NCBI GenBank assembly: GCA_012514545.1
Contig: JAAZAC010000105.1
Coordinates: 1 to 36,344 of the forward strand
From: Actinomycetales bacterium
GTDB taxonomy: Bacteria > Actinomycetota > Actinomycetes > Actinomycetales > Cellulomonadaceae
Reading direction: 5' to 3'
DNA: 36,344 bases
The notes under the pieces were generated by a model. It saw only the letters and a program-made list of their open reading frames with translations. It made no database searches and was not told the origin of the DNA. Below are positions 17,031 through 24,810 of this stretch, in pieces. Within the stretch, counting starts at the first letter, position 1. Every line of letters begins with the position of its first letter. The translations under genes and the position numbers were made by a program.

Positions 17031-17061
17031 ACGGACAGGTGTTCGACGGACGCGTGTTCGA
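17031..17061 (+). repeat. Tandem 15-base repeat with two LexA half-sites in the LysM gene leader
   Basis: ACGGAC-N4-GTTCG occurs twice head to tail (17031-17045 and 17046-17060), differing at two bases. Each copy, extended by the next A, reads ACGGAC-N4-GTTCGA, a 10/12 match to the LexA operator with an intact right half-site. A plausible promoter just upstream is TGGACA (16987-16992), 17 bases, TAGATA (17010-17015), placing the repeats in the early transcribed region. Confidence 0.6.
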
Positions 17062-17083
17062 CGAAGAGGCTGGGAGGCACACG

Positions 17084-17440
17084 ATGAGCGCGATCACGGT
17101 GGACGTCGCGGGCAGCACGTTCCGTCCGGCGCGGGACGCGCGCCGAACCCAGCTGCGCCTGACGGCGCGCGGCCGGGCGGTCGTCTGGGTGCTCGCCGGC
17201 CTGCTCGGTCTCGCCGGCCTGCTCGGCGCGCAGGCGGCCAGCGCGGGGACGCCGCCGCCCGCGCAGCCGGTGGAGACGTACGTCGTGGCCCCGGGCGAGA
17301 CGCTCTGGGGCATCGCCGTCGGGCTGGCGGAGCCGGGCGAGGACGTGCGCGACGTCGTCGCCGAGCTCGTCGAGCTCAACGGCCTGCCGGGCGTGGCCCT
17401 GCGGGCCGGGCAGCAGATCCTGCTCCCCGCGGGTCGCTGA
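17084..17440 (+). CDS. LysM-domain membrane protein, probable SOS cell-division inhibitor
   Basis: A 118-residue protein: basic cytoplasmic N-terminus, one membrane helix (about 32-53, [20 protein letters not shown]), a short Pro linker, and a single LysM peptidoglycan-binding domain (about 64-115, [14 protein letters not shown] to [10 protein letters not shown]). This is the layout of Bacillus YneA and the position of mycobacterial Rv2719c/ChiZ, both damage-induced division blockers divergent from lexA. The role here is inferred from that layout and the shared LexA box. ATG 17084 has GGGAGG upstream; an in-frame GTG at 17006 lacks one and would translate the operator-like repeats. nrdR follows after a gap with its own promoter. 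Confidence 0.85.
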   Translation: MSAITVDVAGSTFRPARDARRTQLRLTARGRAVVWVLAGLLGLAGLLGAQAASAGTPPPAQPVETYVVAPGETLWGIAVGLAEPGEDVRDVVAELVELNGLPGVALRAGQQILLPAGR

Positions 17441-17537
17441 CCGGAGGGCGCCGGGGCGCCGATCGGAAGGGCGTCGGCCACGGCGGTGGCGGCCGGGCGG
17501 CGCGCGGAGCGGCCCTGCCGGGTGCCCGCGGCGGTCC

Positions 17538-17566
17538 TTGCAGCGGCGCACGGCGCTGCGTAGCGT
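17538..17566 (+). promoter_or_regulatory. nrdR promoter
   Basis: -35 TTGCAG (17538-17543), 17-base spacer, -10 TAGCGT (17561-17566). Transcription would start near 17574, giving a leader of about 57 bases before GTG 17631. Confidence 0.6.
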
Positions 17567-17630
17567 GATCGGGACCCGCCGGCCCCCGGCGGGCGACCCG
17601 CGCGCCGCGCGGCGGCCCCAGGAGGATCGC

Positions 17631-18125
17631 GTGCACTGCCCGTTCTGCCGGCACCCGGACTCGCGCGTCGTCGACTCGCGCACGTCCGACGACGGCGCCT
17701 CCATCCGCCGGCGCCGGCAGTGCCCCGAGTGCCACCGCCGCTTCACGACCGTGGAGACCGCGAGCCTGTCCGTGGTCAAGCGGTCCGGCGTCGTCGAGCC
17801 GTTCAGCCGGGAGAAGATCGTCGCCGGCGTGCGCAAGGCGTGCCAGGGCCGCCCGGTGAGCGAGGACGACCTCGCGCTGCTGGCGCACCGCGTCGAGGAG
17901 ACCCTGCGCAGCACCGGCAGCGCCGAGCTCGACGCCCACGAGATCGGCCTCGCGATCCTCGGGCCGCTCCGCGAGCTCGACGAGGTCGCCTACCTGCGGT
18001 TCGCGAGCGTGTACCAGGCGTTCGAGTCGCTCGAGGACTTCGAGGCCGCGATCCGCGCGCTGCGGGCGGCCCGCGAGGAGGAGGGCGAGGGCGAGCTCGT
18101 GGAGGCGGACGGCGCGACGCGCTGA
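17631..18125 (+). CDS. nrdR: NrdR, repressor of ribonucleotide reductase genes
   Basis: A 164-residue NrdR. The zinc ribbon has Cys3 and Cys6 (MHCPFC) with Cys31 and Cys34 (CPECHRRF). The ATP-cone follows from about residue 47 ([23 protein letters not shown]) to about 140, ending [21 protein letters not shown]. It senses ATP/dATP and represses nrd operons. GTG 17631 has AGGAGG a few bases upstream and gives the invariant family start. The acidic tail [16 protein letters not shown] is unremarkable. lexA-LysM-nrdR order is the usual actinobacterial one, placing dNTP control beside SOS control. Confidence 0.96.
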   Translation: MHCPFCRHPDSRVVDSRTSDDGASIRRRRQCPECHRRFTTVETASLSVVKRSGVVEPFSREKIVAGVRKACQGRPVSEDDLALLAHRVEETLRSTGSAELDAHEIGLAILGPLRELDEVAYLRFASVYQAFESLEDFEAAIRALRAAREEEGEGELVEADGATR

Positions 18126-18131
18126 CGCGCT

Positions 18132-18156
18132 GCCCCGACCGGGAGTGCGGCGGGGC
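18132..18156. terminator. Candidate bidirectional hairpin between nrdR and the acyl-CoA ligase gene
   Basis: GCCCCG (18132-18137) can pair with CGGGGC (18151-18156), just before the convergent stop codon. The loop is 13 bases and there is no T tract. Confidence 0.4.
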
Positions 18157-19860
18157 TCAGTCCTTGTCGAGCACCTGCTGCCGCACGACGCGGCGCAGCA
18201 CCTTGCCGATCTGGGAGCGCGGCAGCTCCGGCAGCACGATGAGCTCGCGCGGGTGCGCGTAGCGGGCCAGGCGCTGCTCGCTCCACGCCCGCACGGCCGA
18301 CATCTCGACCTTGGTCACACCCTCGGCCAGCACGATCGCCGCGACGACCTTCTCGCCGATGTCGCCGCCGGGCACGCCGACGACGGCGACGTCGTCGATC
18401 TCGGGCATCTCCCGCAGGAGGTCCTCGACCTGGGACGGGTAGACGTTGTACCCGCCGGTGACGATGACCTCCTTGATGCGGTCGACGAGGCGCACGAAAC
18501 CGCCCTCCTCGACGACCACGACGTCGCCGGTGCGCAGCCAGGTGCGGCCGTCGATCTCGACGAGCACCGCCGCCGTGTCGTCGGGGTGCTGCCAGTAGCC
18601 GTCGAACACCTGGGGGCCGGACACCAGCAGCTCGCCGCGCTCGCCCGGGGGCACCTCGCGCGTCGGGTCCTCGGGGTCGACCACGCGCATCGTCGTGGAC
18701 GGGAACGGCACGCCGAGGTGGCCCGGCCGCCGGTCCGTCGTCATCGGGTTGCCGAGCGCGACCGGCGAGGTCTCCGTGAGGCCGTACCCCTCGACGAGGA
18801 TGCCGCCGGTGACCTCCTCCCACGCGGCCGCGGTCTCGGGCGACAGGCTCATGGCGCCGGAGATGGCGTGGCGGATGCTCGACACGTCGACGCCCCGCTC
18901 GCGCGCGGCGCGCGCCAGCCGCTCGAACATCGGCGGGACGCCGGGGAAGAACGTGATGGGCCGGCGCTGCTGCGCCGCGAGCACCTGGTCCACGTCGAAC
19001 CGCGGGAAGACCACGACCGTCGCGGCGATGCGGATCGCGTACGACAGGCACAGCGTCATGCCGAAGGCGTGGAAGAAGGGGAGGGCGGCGGCCACCGTCT
19101 CGGTGCCCTCGCCGTGCTGCGTCCAGGCGGCGCCCTGCGCGGCGTTCGCGACGAGGTGGCGGTGGCGCAGGATCGCGCCCTTGGGCACGCCCGTCGTCCC
19201 GCCCGTGTACTGCAGGAGCGCGAGGTCGTCGCCGGAGGGCCGCGGGTGGTCCGCGGGCAGCGCGCGGGCGGCCTGGACGATGCGGTGCCAGCGCAGGACC
19301 TTCGCGCCGGAGGGCAGGGGGGCGCGCATCGCGGCGCGGGTGCGCCGCGCCGCGGGCACGGGCAGGTGCAGCGCGCCCCGCTTCACCGCGGGCAGGTCGC
19401 GCGTGAGGTCGACGACGACGACGGTGCGCACCTGCGTGCGCGGCCGGGCCGCGAGGAGGGGCGCGGCGGCGACCTCCCACACGATCGCGGTGGTCGCCCC
19501 GCTGTCGGCGAGCTGGTGGGCGAGCTCGTCGGCGGAGTAGGTCGGGTTGTGCTCGACGACGACGGCGCCGAGCCGCAGGACGGCGTAGAACGCGACGACG
19601 TGCGTGGCGCAGTTGGGCAGGACGAGCGCGACGCGGTCACCGCGGCGCACGCCGATCTCGCGCAGGGCCTGCGCCGCGTGCTGCACGCGCCGCCAGAGCA
19701 TGTCGTACGTGGTCACGGCGCCCATGAAGTCGAGCGCCACGCGCGACGGGTGGTTGTGCGCGGCGCGCTCGAGGGCGTCGGTGAGCGGTTCGTCCGGCAC
19801 GTCGATGTCGGCCGGGACACCAGGGGCGTACGCGGACAGCCAAGGGCGCTCGGTCGTCAC
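18157..19860 (-). CDS. Long-chain fatty acyl-CoA ligase (AMP-binding)
   Basis: A 567-residue ANL-superfamily adenylate-forming enzyme. The P-loop is LLQYTGGTTGVPKGAILRH, followed by the A5 motif EGYGLTETSPVAL and the hinge/A8 region GRTWLRTGDVVVVEEGGFVRLVDRIKEVI. The catalytic Lys lies in the closing segment LPRSQIGKVLRRVVR. It activates fatty acids to acyl-CoA via acyl-adenylate; chain-length preference cannot be read. GTG 19860 follows TACGAT by exactly 6 bases, so the mRNA is probably leaderless. Two palindromes lie upstream of that -10 and look like operators. FadD-like; the exact orthology is uncertain. Confidence 0.88.
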   Translation of the reverse strand: MTTERPWLSAYAPGVPADIDVPDEPLTDALERAAHNHPSRVALDFMGAVTTYDMLWRRVQHAAQALREIGVRRGDRVALVLPNCATHVVAFYAVLRLGAVVVEHNPTYSADELAHQLADSGATTAIVWEVAAAPLLAARPRTQVRTVVVVDLTRDLPAVKRGALHLPVPAARRTRAAMRAPLPSGAKVLRWHRIVQAARALPADHPRPSGDDLALLQYTGGTTGVPKGAILRHRHLVANAAQGAAWTQHGEGTETVAAALPFFHAFGMTLCLSYAIRIAATVVVFPRFDVDQVLAAQQRRPITFFPGVPPMFERLARAARERGVDVSSIRHAISGAMSLSPETAAAWEEVTGGILVEGYGLTETSPVALGNPMTTDRRPGHLGVPFPSTTMRVVDPEDPTREVPPGERGELLVSGPQVFDGYWQHPDDTAAVLVEIDGRTWLRTGDVVVVEEGGFVRLVDRIKEVIVTGGYNVYPSQVEDLLREMPEIDDVAVVGVPGGDIGEKVVAAIVLAEGVTKVEMSAVRAWSEQRLARYAHPRELIVLPELPRSQIGKVLRRVVRQQVLDKD

Positions 19861-19866
19861 CGTCCC

Positions 19867-19872
19867 ATCGTA
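19867..19872 (-). promoter_or_regulatory. -10 hexamer of leaderless acyl-CoA ligase promoter
   Basis: Minus strand TACGAT, then six bases, then GTG 19860. Confidence 0.6.
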
Positions 19873-19876
19873 AACC

Positions 19877-19907
19877 TACGGGGCCGTAACCTACCCTCCC
19901 GTACGGG
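19877..19907. promoter_or_regulatory. Twin palindromes upstream of the acyl-CoA ligase gene
   Basis: TACGGGGCCGTA (19877-19888) and CCCGTACGGG (19898-19907) are inverted repeats whose centres are 20 bases apart, about two helical turns. They cover the region where the -35 of the minus-strand promoter should lie. TetR-family regulators of fatty-acid genes often bind such paired sites; the regulator is unknown. Confidence 0.5.
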
Positions 19908-20016
19908 CGTCGGACCGCCCGGCGTCGGCGGCCCTGGGGATTGCGCTGGCCGACCCCCGCGGGGCGGCGGCAGACTGGGGACGACGGTCACCGTGGCCGC
20001 GACGGGGAGGGACGAG

Positions 20017-20202
20017 ATGACTGCTGACCGAGACCGCGCGTCGGCGCCGTCGGAGGACGCGAAGGCTCGGTTCCGCGAGGCGCTCGAGCGCAAGCGGCAG
20101 GCGTCCCACCGCTCGGCCGAGGCGCGCGAGGCGACAGGCGTCGTGCAGGGCCCGGAGGTCACGGGCGGCGGCCGGCGCACCTTCCGGCGCAAGACCGGCT
20201 GA
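20017..20202 (+). CDS. DUF5302-family small protein
   Basis: A 61-residue, highly charged protein: an acidic opening (MTADRDRASAPSEDAK), an Arg/Lys/Glu helix (ARFREALERKRQASHRS) and a basic end GGRRTFRRKTG. The R-T-F-R-R-K-[ST]-G ending and SEDAKxxFREALxRKR segment are what I recall for DUF5302, found across Actinobacteria without known function. ATG 20017 has GGGGAGGGACGAG immediately upstream. No signal peptide, membrane helix or metal-binding cysteine is present. It stands alone between the acyl-CoA ligase and serA, followed by a tandem repeat. Confidence 0.75.
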   Translation: MTADRDRASAPSEDAKARFREALERKRQASHRSAEAREATGVVQGPEVTGGGRRTFRRKTG

Positions 20203-20228
20203 GGCCGGCCCGGGCGGGCCCGACCCGA

Positions 20229-20286
20229 CCCGAGCCGGTCGACCCGAGCCGGTCGACCCGACCCCGTCGACCCGAGCCGGTCGACC
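20229..20286. repeat. Tandem 14-base repeat between convergent DUF5302 gene and serA
   Basis: Four perfect-length units: CGAGCCGGTCGACC at 20231-20244, 20245-20258 and 20273-20286, and CGACCCCGTCGACC at 20259-20272. GTCGAC in every unit is a palindrome. The array starts about 27 bases after the stop codon and ends about 22 bases before the serA stop. It is closely related to the 15-base array at 16063-16103. Confidence 0.8.
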
Positions 20287-20308
20287 CGTCGGGCCCGCCC
20301 CGGCCGGG

Positions 20309-21508
20309 TCAGGAGAGCACGCGCAGCCGGATGGTCTGCGGCATCGCCTCGAGGTGGGCGCGGACGGCCGGCTCGAGGCCGGACCCGATGTCCGTGACGA
20401 CGTAGCCCAGCTCGCCGCGCGTCGAGAGCAGCTGGCCCTCGATGTTGACGCCGTGCTCGGCGAGCGCCTGGTTGATGCCCGCCAGCACGCCGGGGGTGTT
20501 CTCGTGCAGGTGGGCGAGGCGGTGCGCGCCGGTGCGCGCGTCGAGCGCGAGGTTCGGCAGGTTGACGCTGAGCGTCGTGGAGCCGGTGCGCAGGTAGTCG
20601 CGCAGCTTGTTCGACACGAACTGGCCGATCGCCTCCTGCGCCTCGAGCGTCGAGCCGCCGATGTGCGGGGTGAGGATGACGTTCGGCAGGCCGCGCAGCT
20701 CGGAGTCGAACGGGTCGCCGCGGCGCTTCGGCTCGTCGGGGAAGACGTCGACGGCCGCGCCGGCGATGTGGCCGGAGACGATCGCGTCGCGCAGCGCCCG
20801 GTAGTCCACGACGAACCCGCGGGACAGGTTGAGGAAGAGCGCCCGCCGCTTCATCTTCGCGAACTGCTCGGCGCCGAACAGCCCGGCGTTCCCCGGGCGG
20901 CCGTCGACGTGCAGCGTCACCGTGTCGGCGACGGCGAGCAGCTCGTCGAGCGAGGCCATGCGGCGCGCGTTGCCGAGCGCGAGCTTCTCGGCGGTGTCGT
21001 AGAAGACGACGGACATGCCCAGGTTCTCGGCCAGCACGGACAGCTGCGTGCCGATGTTGCCGTAGCCGACGATGCCGAGCACCCGGCCCCGGATCTCGTG
21101 CGCGCCCTCGGCGGTCTTGTCCCAGACGCCGGCGTGCAGCGCGCGGTCGCGCTCGGTGAGGCGGCGCGCCAGCGCGATGATCTCGGCGATGGCGAGCTCG
21201 ACCACGGAGCGCGTGTTGGAGAACGGCGCGTTGAACACGGCGATGCCGCGCCGGGACGCCGCCCGCAGGTCGATCTGGTTGGTGCCGATGCAGTAGGCGC
21301 CGATGGCGAGCAGGTCCGGGGCGGCGTCGAGCACGCGCTCGGTCACCTGGGTCTTGGACCGGATGCCGAGCAGGTGCACGCCCTGGAGCGCCTCGACGAG
21401 CTCGTCCTCGTCGAGCGCGCCGGACCGCGCGGTGACCTCGGCGCCCTCGGACTCGAGGATCGTCGTCGCGAGCGGGTGGAGGTTCTCGAGGAGGAGAGCG
21501 CGCAGCAC
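20309..21508 (-). CDS. serA: D-3-phosphoglycerate dehydrogenase, short type with ACT domain
   Basis: A 399-residue enzyme making 3-phosphohydroxypyruvate, the first step of serine synthesis. The Rossmann motif is LGIVGYGNIGTQLSVLAE, the catalytic acid/base pair is in DVFPDEP and LTPHIGGST, and RGFVVDYRAL is conserved. A C-terminal ACT domain (about 330-399, HLHENTPGVLAGINQALAEHG) should bind serine as feedback inhibitor. It has the E. coli-like short layout, without the extra ASB domain of the roughly 530-residue form common in Actinobacteria. GTG 21508 follows CACGAT by 6 bases, a variant of the leaderless pattern. Divergent from the metalloprotease gene. Confidence 0.93.
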   Translation of the reverse strand: MLRALLLENLHPLATTILESEGAEVTARSGALDEDELVEALQGVHLLGIRSKTQVTERVLDAAPDLLAIGAYCIGTNQIDLRAASRRGIAVFNAPFSNTRSVVELAIAEIIALARRLTERDRALHAGVWDKTAEGAHEIRGRVLGIVGYGNIGTQLSVLAENLGMSVVFYDTAEKLALGNARRMASLDELLAVADTVTLHVDGRPGNAGLFGAEQFAKMKRRALFLNLSRGFVVDYRALRDAIVSGHIAGAAVDVFPDEPKRRGDPFDSELRGLPNVILTPHIGGSTLEAQEAIGQFVSNKLRDYLRTGSTTLSVNLPNLALDARTGAHRLAHLHENTPGVLAGINQALAEHGVNIEGQLLSTRGELGYVVTDIGSGLEPAVRAHLEAMPQTIRLRVLS

Positions 21509-21616
21509 AGGCCTATCGTGGCCCCGCAGCGCCCTCGGCGTCAGGCGCGACCGCCTGGCGGACCGCCCGCCGAGGCGTGAACGGCGGCCCGCGGCGCGCG
21601 GCGGCACACTGGGCGG

Positions 21617-22417
21617 ATGGATCACCCCCGACGACGGGTGGGGCTCGGCACGGGCCTCGGCCTCGTCGTGGCGGCGGCTGCCCTCGCCCTCGGCGTCGGG
21701 GGCGACCCGAGCGGGTGGTTCCGGCCCCGCGCGTACGTCGAGGTGGAGGGGCGGCCGGTCGCCGTGCCCGAGCCCGCGCCGGCGGACGGCCGCCTCCTGC
21801 CGCCGGTCCCCGTGACGACGAGCGGCGCGCACGCCTTCCTGCACACCGCCCCGGACGGCTCGCCCGTCGGCTACGACCCCTGCCGGCCGGTCCGCTACGT
21901 CGTCAACCCGGCGGGCATGCCCGACGGCGGGGACGCGCTCGTCGCGGAGGCGGCCGCGGTCGTGTCGGCGGCGAGCGGGCTGGTCGTGGAGTACGTGGGC
22001 ACGACCGACGAGGCGCCGGCGGTCGAGCGGCCCCTCATCCAGCCCGAGCGGTACGGGCACGCCTGGGCCCCGGTGCTCGTCGCGTGGTCCGACGAGGAGC
22101 ACCTGCCCGAGCTCGCGGGCGAGGTCGCCGGGGTGGGCGGCTCGGCCGCGGTGCCGGGCGCGGACGGGCGGGGCCGCTGGCTCGCCGCCGGGCGGGTCGT
22201 CCTCGACGCGGCCGACATCGGCGCGATGCTCGACCGCCCGGACGGCGCCGCCCACGCGCGCGCGATCGCCGTGCACGAGCTCGCGCACGTGCTGGGCCTC
22301 GACCACGTGGACGACCAGGCCGAGCTCATGTACCCGGTCAGCGCCGCGCGCCAGGACCTGGGGCCGGGGGACCGGCAGGGCCTGGCGCTCGTCGGTCAGG
22401 TGGCCTGCGAGGACTGA
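21617..22417 (+). CDS. Secreted or membrane-anchored metzincin-type metalloprotease
   Basis: A 266-residue protein with an N-terminal hydrophobic helix (about 8-26, GLGTGLGLVVAAAALALGV) that is a signal anchor or signal peptide. The catalytic zinc motif is HELAHVLGLDH (His220, Glu221, His224, His230), the full HExxHxxGxxH of metzincins, with the Met-turn at Met238 in ELMYP. The matrixin (M10A)-like fold is further suggested by DPCRPVRYVVNP near residue 87. No propeptide cysteine switch is evident. It is predicted to work outside the cell; the substrate is unknown. ATG 21617 lies 6 bases after CACACT. The last 22 bases overlap the convergent helicase gene. Confidence 0.82.
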   Translation: MDHPRRRVGLGTGLGLVVAAAALALGVGGDPSGWFRPRAYVEVEGRPVAVPEPAPADGRLLPPVPVTTSGAHAFLHTAPDGSPVGYDPCRPVRYVVNPAGMPDGGDALVAEAAAVVSAASGLVVEYVGTTDEAPAVERPLIQPERYGHAWAPVLVAWSDEEHLPELAGEVAGVGGSAAVPGADGRGRWLAAGRVVLDAADIGAMLDRPDGAAHARAIAVHELAHVLGLDHVDDQAELMYPVSAARQDLGPGDRQGLALVGQVACED

Positions 22418-24651
22418 GCGAGGCCGGGCGGCAGCGGGCCCGCGGCGACGACCCGCAGGGCGCGCGTCGGGCGCGTCATCGCCACGTAGAGGTCGCCCGC
22501 CCCGGCGGCCGCGACCTCCGCGGGCTCGGCGAGCACCACGACGTCGAACTCCAGCCCCTTCGCCTCGCGCGGGGCGAGCACGGCCAGCGGCGCGTCGAGG
22601 ACCGCCGACGGCGGCCGGAGCGCGGGCGCCGTGTCCGGCGCGGCGGCGAGCGCGTCGCGCAGGGCGGCGACCCGGGCGGGCGGCGCGATGACGGCGACGC
22701 GGCCCGCCCCGGCGTCGGCGCCCTCGAGGCCCGCGAGCGCCTCGCGGGCGTGCCGCACGACGGCGGCGGCGAGCGCGGCGTCGTCGCCCGGTGCGTGCAG
22801 CTCCTCGACGACGAGCGCGTCGGGCACCTCGCGGGCCGACGTCAGCCGGCTCGTCGGCAGGCCGGCCGCCTCGGCGACCGCCTGGGCGGCGCGCGCCACC
22901 GCGGCGGGCGTGCGGTAGCTGACGGTCAGCTCCGCGAGCTGCCACGAGTCGCCGAGGACCGGGCCCAGCAGGGCCTCCCAGGACCGGACGTCCCGCCGCG
23001 ACGACTGCGCGAGGTCGCCCGCGATGGTGAGCGAGCGCGTCGGCACCCGGCGCACGAGCATGCGCCACGCCATCGGCGAGAGCTCCTGGGCCTCGTCGAC
23101 GACGACGTGCCCGTAGGTCCAGCGGCGGTCGGCGGCGGCGCGCTCCGCCGTCGTCAGCGACGGGCCGCCGTGCGCGAACCGCTCGGCGAGGAGCTCCGGG
23201 CTGACGAGGTCGCCCGCGCCGGAGGTCTCGAGCACCTGGCGTGCGTACTCGACGTCGGCGGCGCGGCGCCGCGCGCGCTCGGCCGCCTCGGCGCGCTCGG
23301 CCTGGTCGTCCTCGCCGAGCAGCTCGGCGGCCTCGTCGAGCAGGGGCACGTCGGCGGGGGTCCACGGCGCGCCGGGCTCCCGCCGGAGCAGCGCGCGCTC
23401 CTCGGGCGTGAGCTCGGGCGCGGCCGCCGCGAGGCGGTCCGGGTGGCGGTAGAGGCTCTCGAGGAGGCGCTCCGGGGTGAGCGGCAGCCAGGCGAGGTTG
23501 AGGGCCACGCGCACGCCGCGCGTCGTGCGCAGCTCCTCCACGAGGTCGGCGCGGTCCTCGGGCGGCACGGGGAACGGCAGCTGCGCCGCGTACTGGTCGG
23601 CGAGGCGGCCCAGCATCTCCCGGACGAACGTGGCGCGCGCGAGGTTGTGCGGCTGCCCCGACCGGCGCGCGCGGGCCGCGGCCTCCGCGACGTCCCGCGG
23701 CTCGACGCGGACCACGCGCCCGTCGAGGGCGACCTCGCGCGTCCCGATGTCGAGGCCCTGGCGCTGGCGCACCGCGCGCGCGAGGATCTGGCGCCACACC
23801 AGCCGGCCCTTGATCTCGGCGACCTCGTCGGGCTCCGTCCCGTCGGCGACGACGCCGGGCAGGATCTCCGCGATCGTCGTCGTCACCACGCCGGTCTCGC
23901 CGAGCGAGGGGAGCACCTGGTCGATGTAGCGCAGGAAGACCCGGCTCGGCCCGACGAGCAGCACGCCCGAGCGCTCGAGCGTGCGCCGGTGCGCGTACAG
24001 CAGGTACGCGGCCCGGTGCAGCGCCACGGCGGTCTTGCCCGTGCCCGGCCCGCCCTGCACGACGAGCGCGCCCGCGAGGTCGGCGCGGATGACGGCGTCC
24101 TGCTCGGCCTGGATCGTGGCGACGATGTCGCCCATCCGGCCCGTGCGGGCGGTCGCGAGGGAGGCGAGCAGTGCGGCCTCGCCGACGAACGACTGCGGGT
24201 CGGCGCCGTCGAGCGCGGCGAGGTCGAGGATCTCGTCCTCGACGCCGGTGACGGTGCGGCCCCGCGTGACGAGGTGGCGGCGGCGGTGCACGCCGTCGGG
24301 CTGAGCGGCGGTCGCGCGGTAGAACGGCTGGGCGGCGGGGGCGCGCCAGTCGGTGAGCAGCACCGTGTGGTCGTCGTCCGTCAGCCCGATCCGGCCCACG
24401 TAGTGGGTCGTCCCGTCGGCGAGGTCGAGGCGCCCGAACGTGAGGCGCTGCTCGACCGCGTCGAGCTGGGCGAGGCGGTCCTCGTAGAGCGTGGCGAACG
24501 CGTCGCGCTCGGAGCGGTTCTGCGGGGAGCCCGAGGGTCCGCTGCGCCGCGTCCGGCGCAGGCGCTCGAGGGTCTGGGCCCGCAGGGCGTCGAGCCGGGC
24601 GTACCTGCGGTCGACGGCGGCCTGCTCCTCCGCCAGGTGCTCTGACCTCAC
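22396..24651 (-). CDS. helR: HelD/HelR-type RNA polymerase recycling ATPase (UvrD-like)
   Basis: A 751-residue superfamily 1 ATPase. The N-terminal antiparallel coiled coil (about 1-75, EEQAAVDRRYARLDALR) is the HelD hallmark. Then come a DDDHTVLLTDWRAPAAQPFY segment, Walker A QGGPGTGKTA (199-208), VVDEAQELSPMAW, DLAQSSRRD, SYRTP and a C-terminal VAMTRPTRALRVV. HelD proteins pry stalled RNA polymerase from nucleic acid; actinobacterial HelR also displaces rifamycins. I chose GTG 24651: GGGGCAGGG precedes it, and the coil begins at once. ATG 24690 lies inside a GATAAT -10 hexamer (24694-24689). The symbol is by family; HelR versus HelD is not settled. Confidence 0.82.
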   Translation of the reverse strand: MRSEHLAEEQAAVDRRYARLDALRAQTLERLRRTRRSGPSGSPQNRSERDAFATLYEDRLAQLDAVEQRLTFGRLDLADGTTHYVGRIGLTDDDHTVLLTDWRAPAAQPFYRATAAQPDGVHRRRHLVTRGRTVTGVEDEILDLAALDGADPQSFVGEAALLASLATARTGRMGDIVATIQAEQDAVIRADLAGALVVQGGPGTGKTAVALHRAAYLLYAHRRTLERSGVLLVGPSRVFLRYIDQVLPSLGETGVVTTTIAEILPGVVADGTEPDEVAEIKGRLVWRQILARAVRQRQGLDIGTREVALDGRVVRVEPRDVAEAAARARRSGQPHNLARATFVREMLGRLADQYAAQLPFPVPPEDRADLVEELRTTRGVRVALNLAWLPLTPERLLESLYRHPDRLAAAAPELTPEERALLRREPGAPWTPADVPLLDEAAELLGEDDQAERAEAAERARRRAADVEYARQVLETSGAGDLVSPELLAERFAHGGPSLTTAERAAADRRWTYGHVVVDEAQELSPMAWRMLVRRVPTRSLTIAGDLAQSSRRDVRSWEALLGPVLGDSWQLAELTVSYRTPAAVARAAQAVAEAAGLPTSRLTSAREVPDALVVEELHAPGDDAALAAAVVRHAREALAGLEGADAGAGRVAVIAPPARVAALRDALAAAPDTAPALRPPSAVLDAPLAVLAPREAKGLEFDVVVLAEPAEVAAAGAGDLYVAMTRPTRALRVVAAGPLPPGLAQSSQAT

Positions 24652-24688
24652 CCCTGCCCCTTCCCCGCCCGTCCGGGCACGGTCGTCC

Positions 24689-24694
24689 ATTATC
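24689..24694 (-). promoter_or_regulatory. -10 hexamer of the HelD/HelR gene
   Basis: Minus strand GATAAT, one mismatch from TATAAT and unusually AT-rich for this window. It overlaps ATG 24690 and so argues for the downstream GTG 24651 start, with a leader of about 30 bases. Confidence 0.5.
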
Positions 24695-24810
24695 CGCCCG
24701 CCGACGGCGTCGCGTCGCCGCCGCCTGCCAGGTGGGATGCAGCGCGGGCCCCTCGACCTGCGCCGGGACCGGGGCGCGCCTAGGATCGCGCCGCGGACCG
24801 AGAGGCGGAC

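Noticed and set aside
17006-17083. A longer LysM protein starting at GTG 17006
   Set aside because: It would translate the promoter and operator-like repeats, lacks a ribosome-binding site, and ATG 17084 has a strong one.
16063-20286. CRISPR array from the short repeats after ldh and DUF5302
   Set aside because: Units are 14-15 bases, directly adjacent with no spacers, and no cas genes are present.
24652-24690. ATG 24690 as the start of the HelD/HelR protein
   Set aside because: The ATG lies within a GATAAT -10 hexamer, and GTG 24651 has a purine-rich site and gives the usual family N-terminus. It remains possible.
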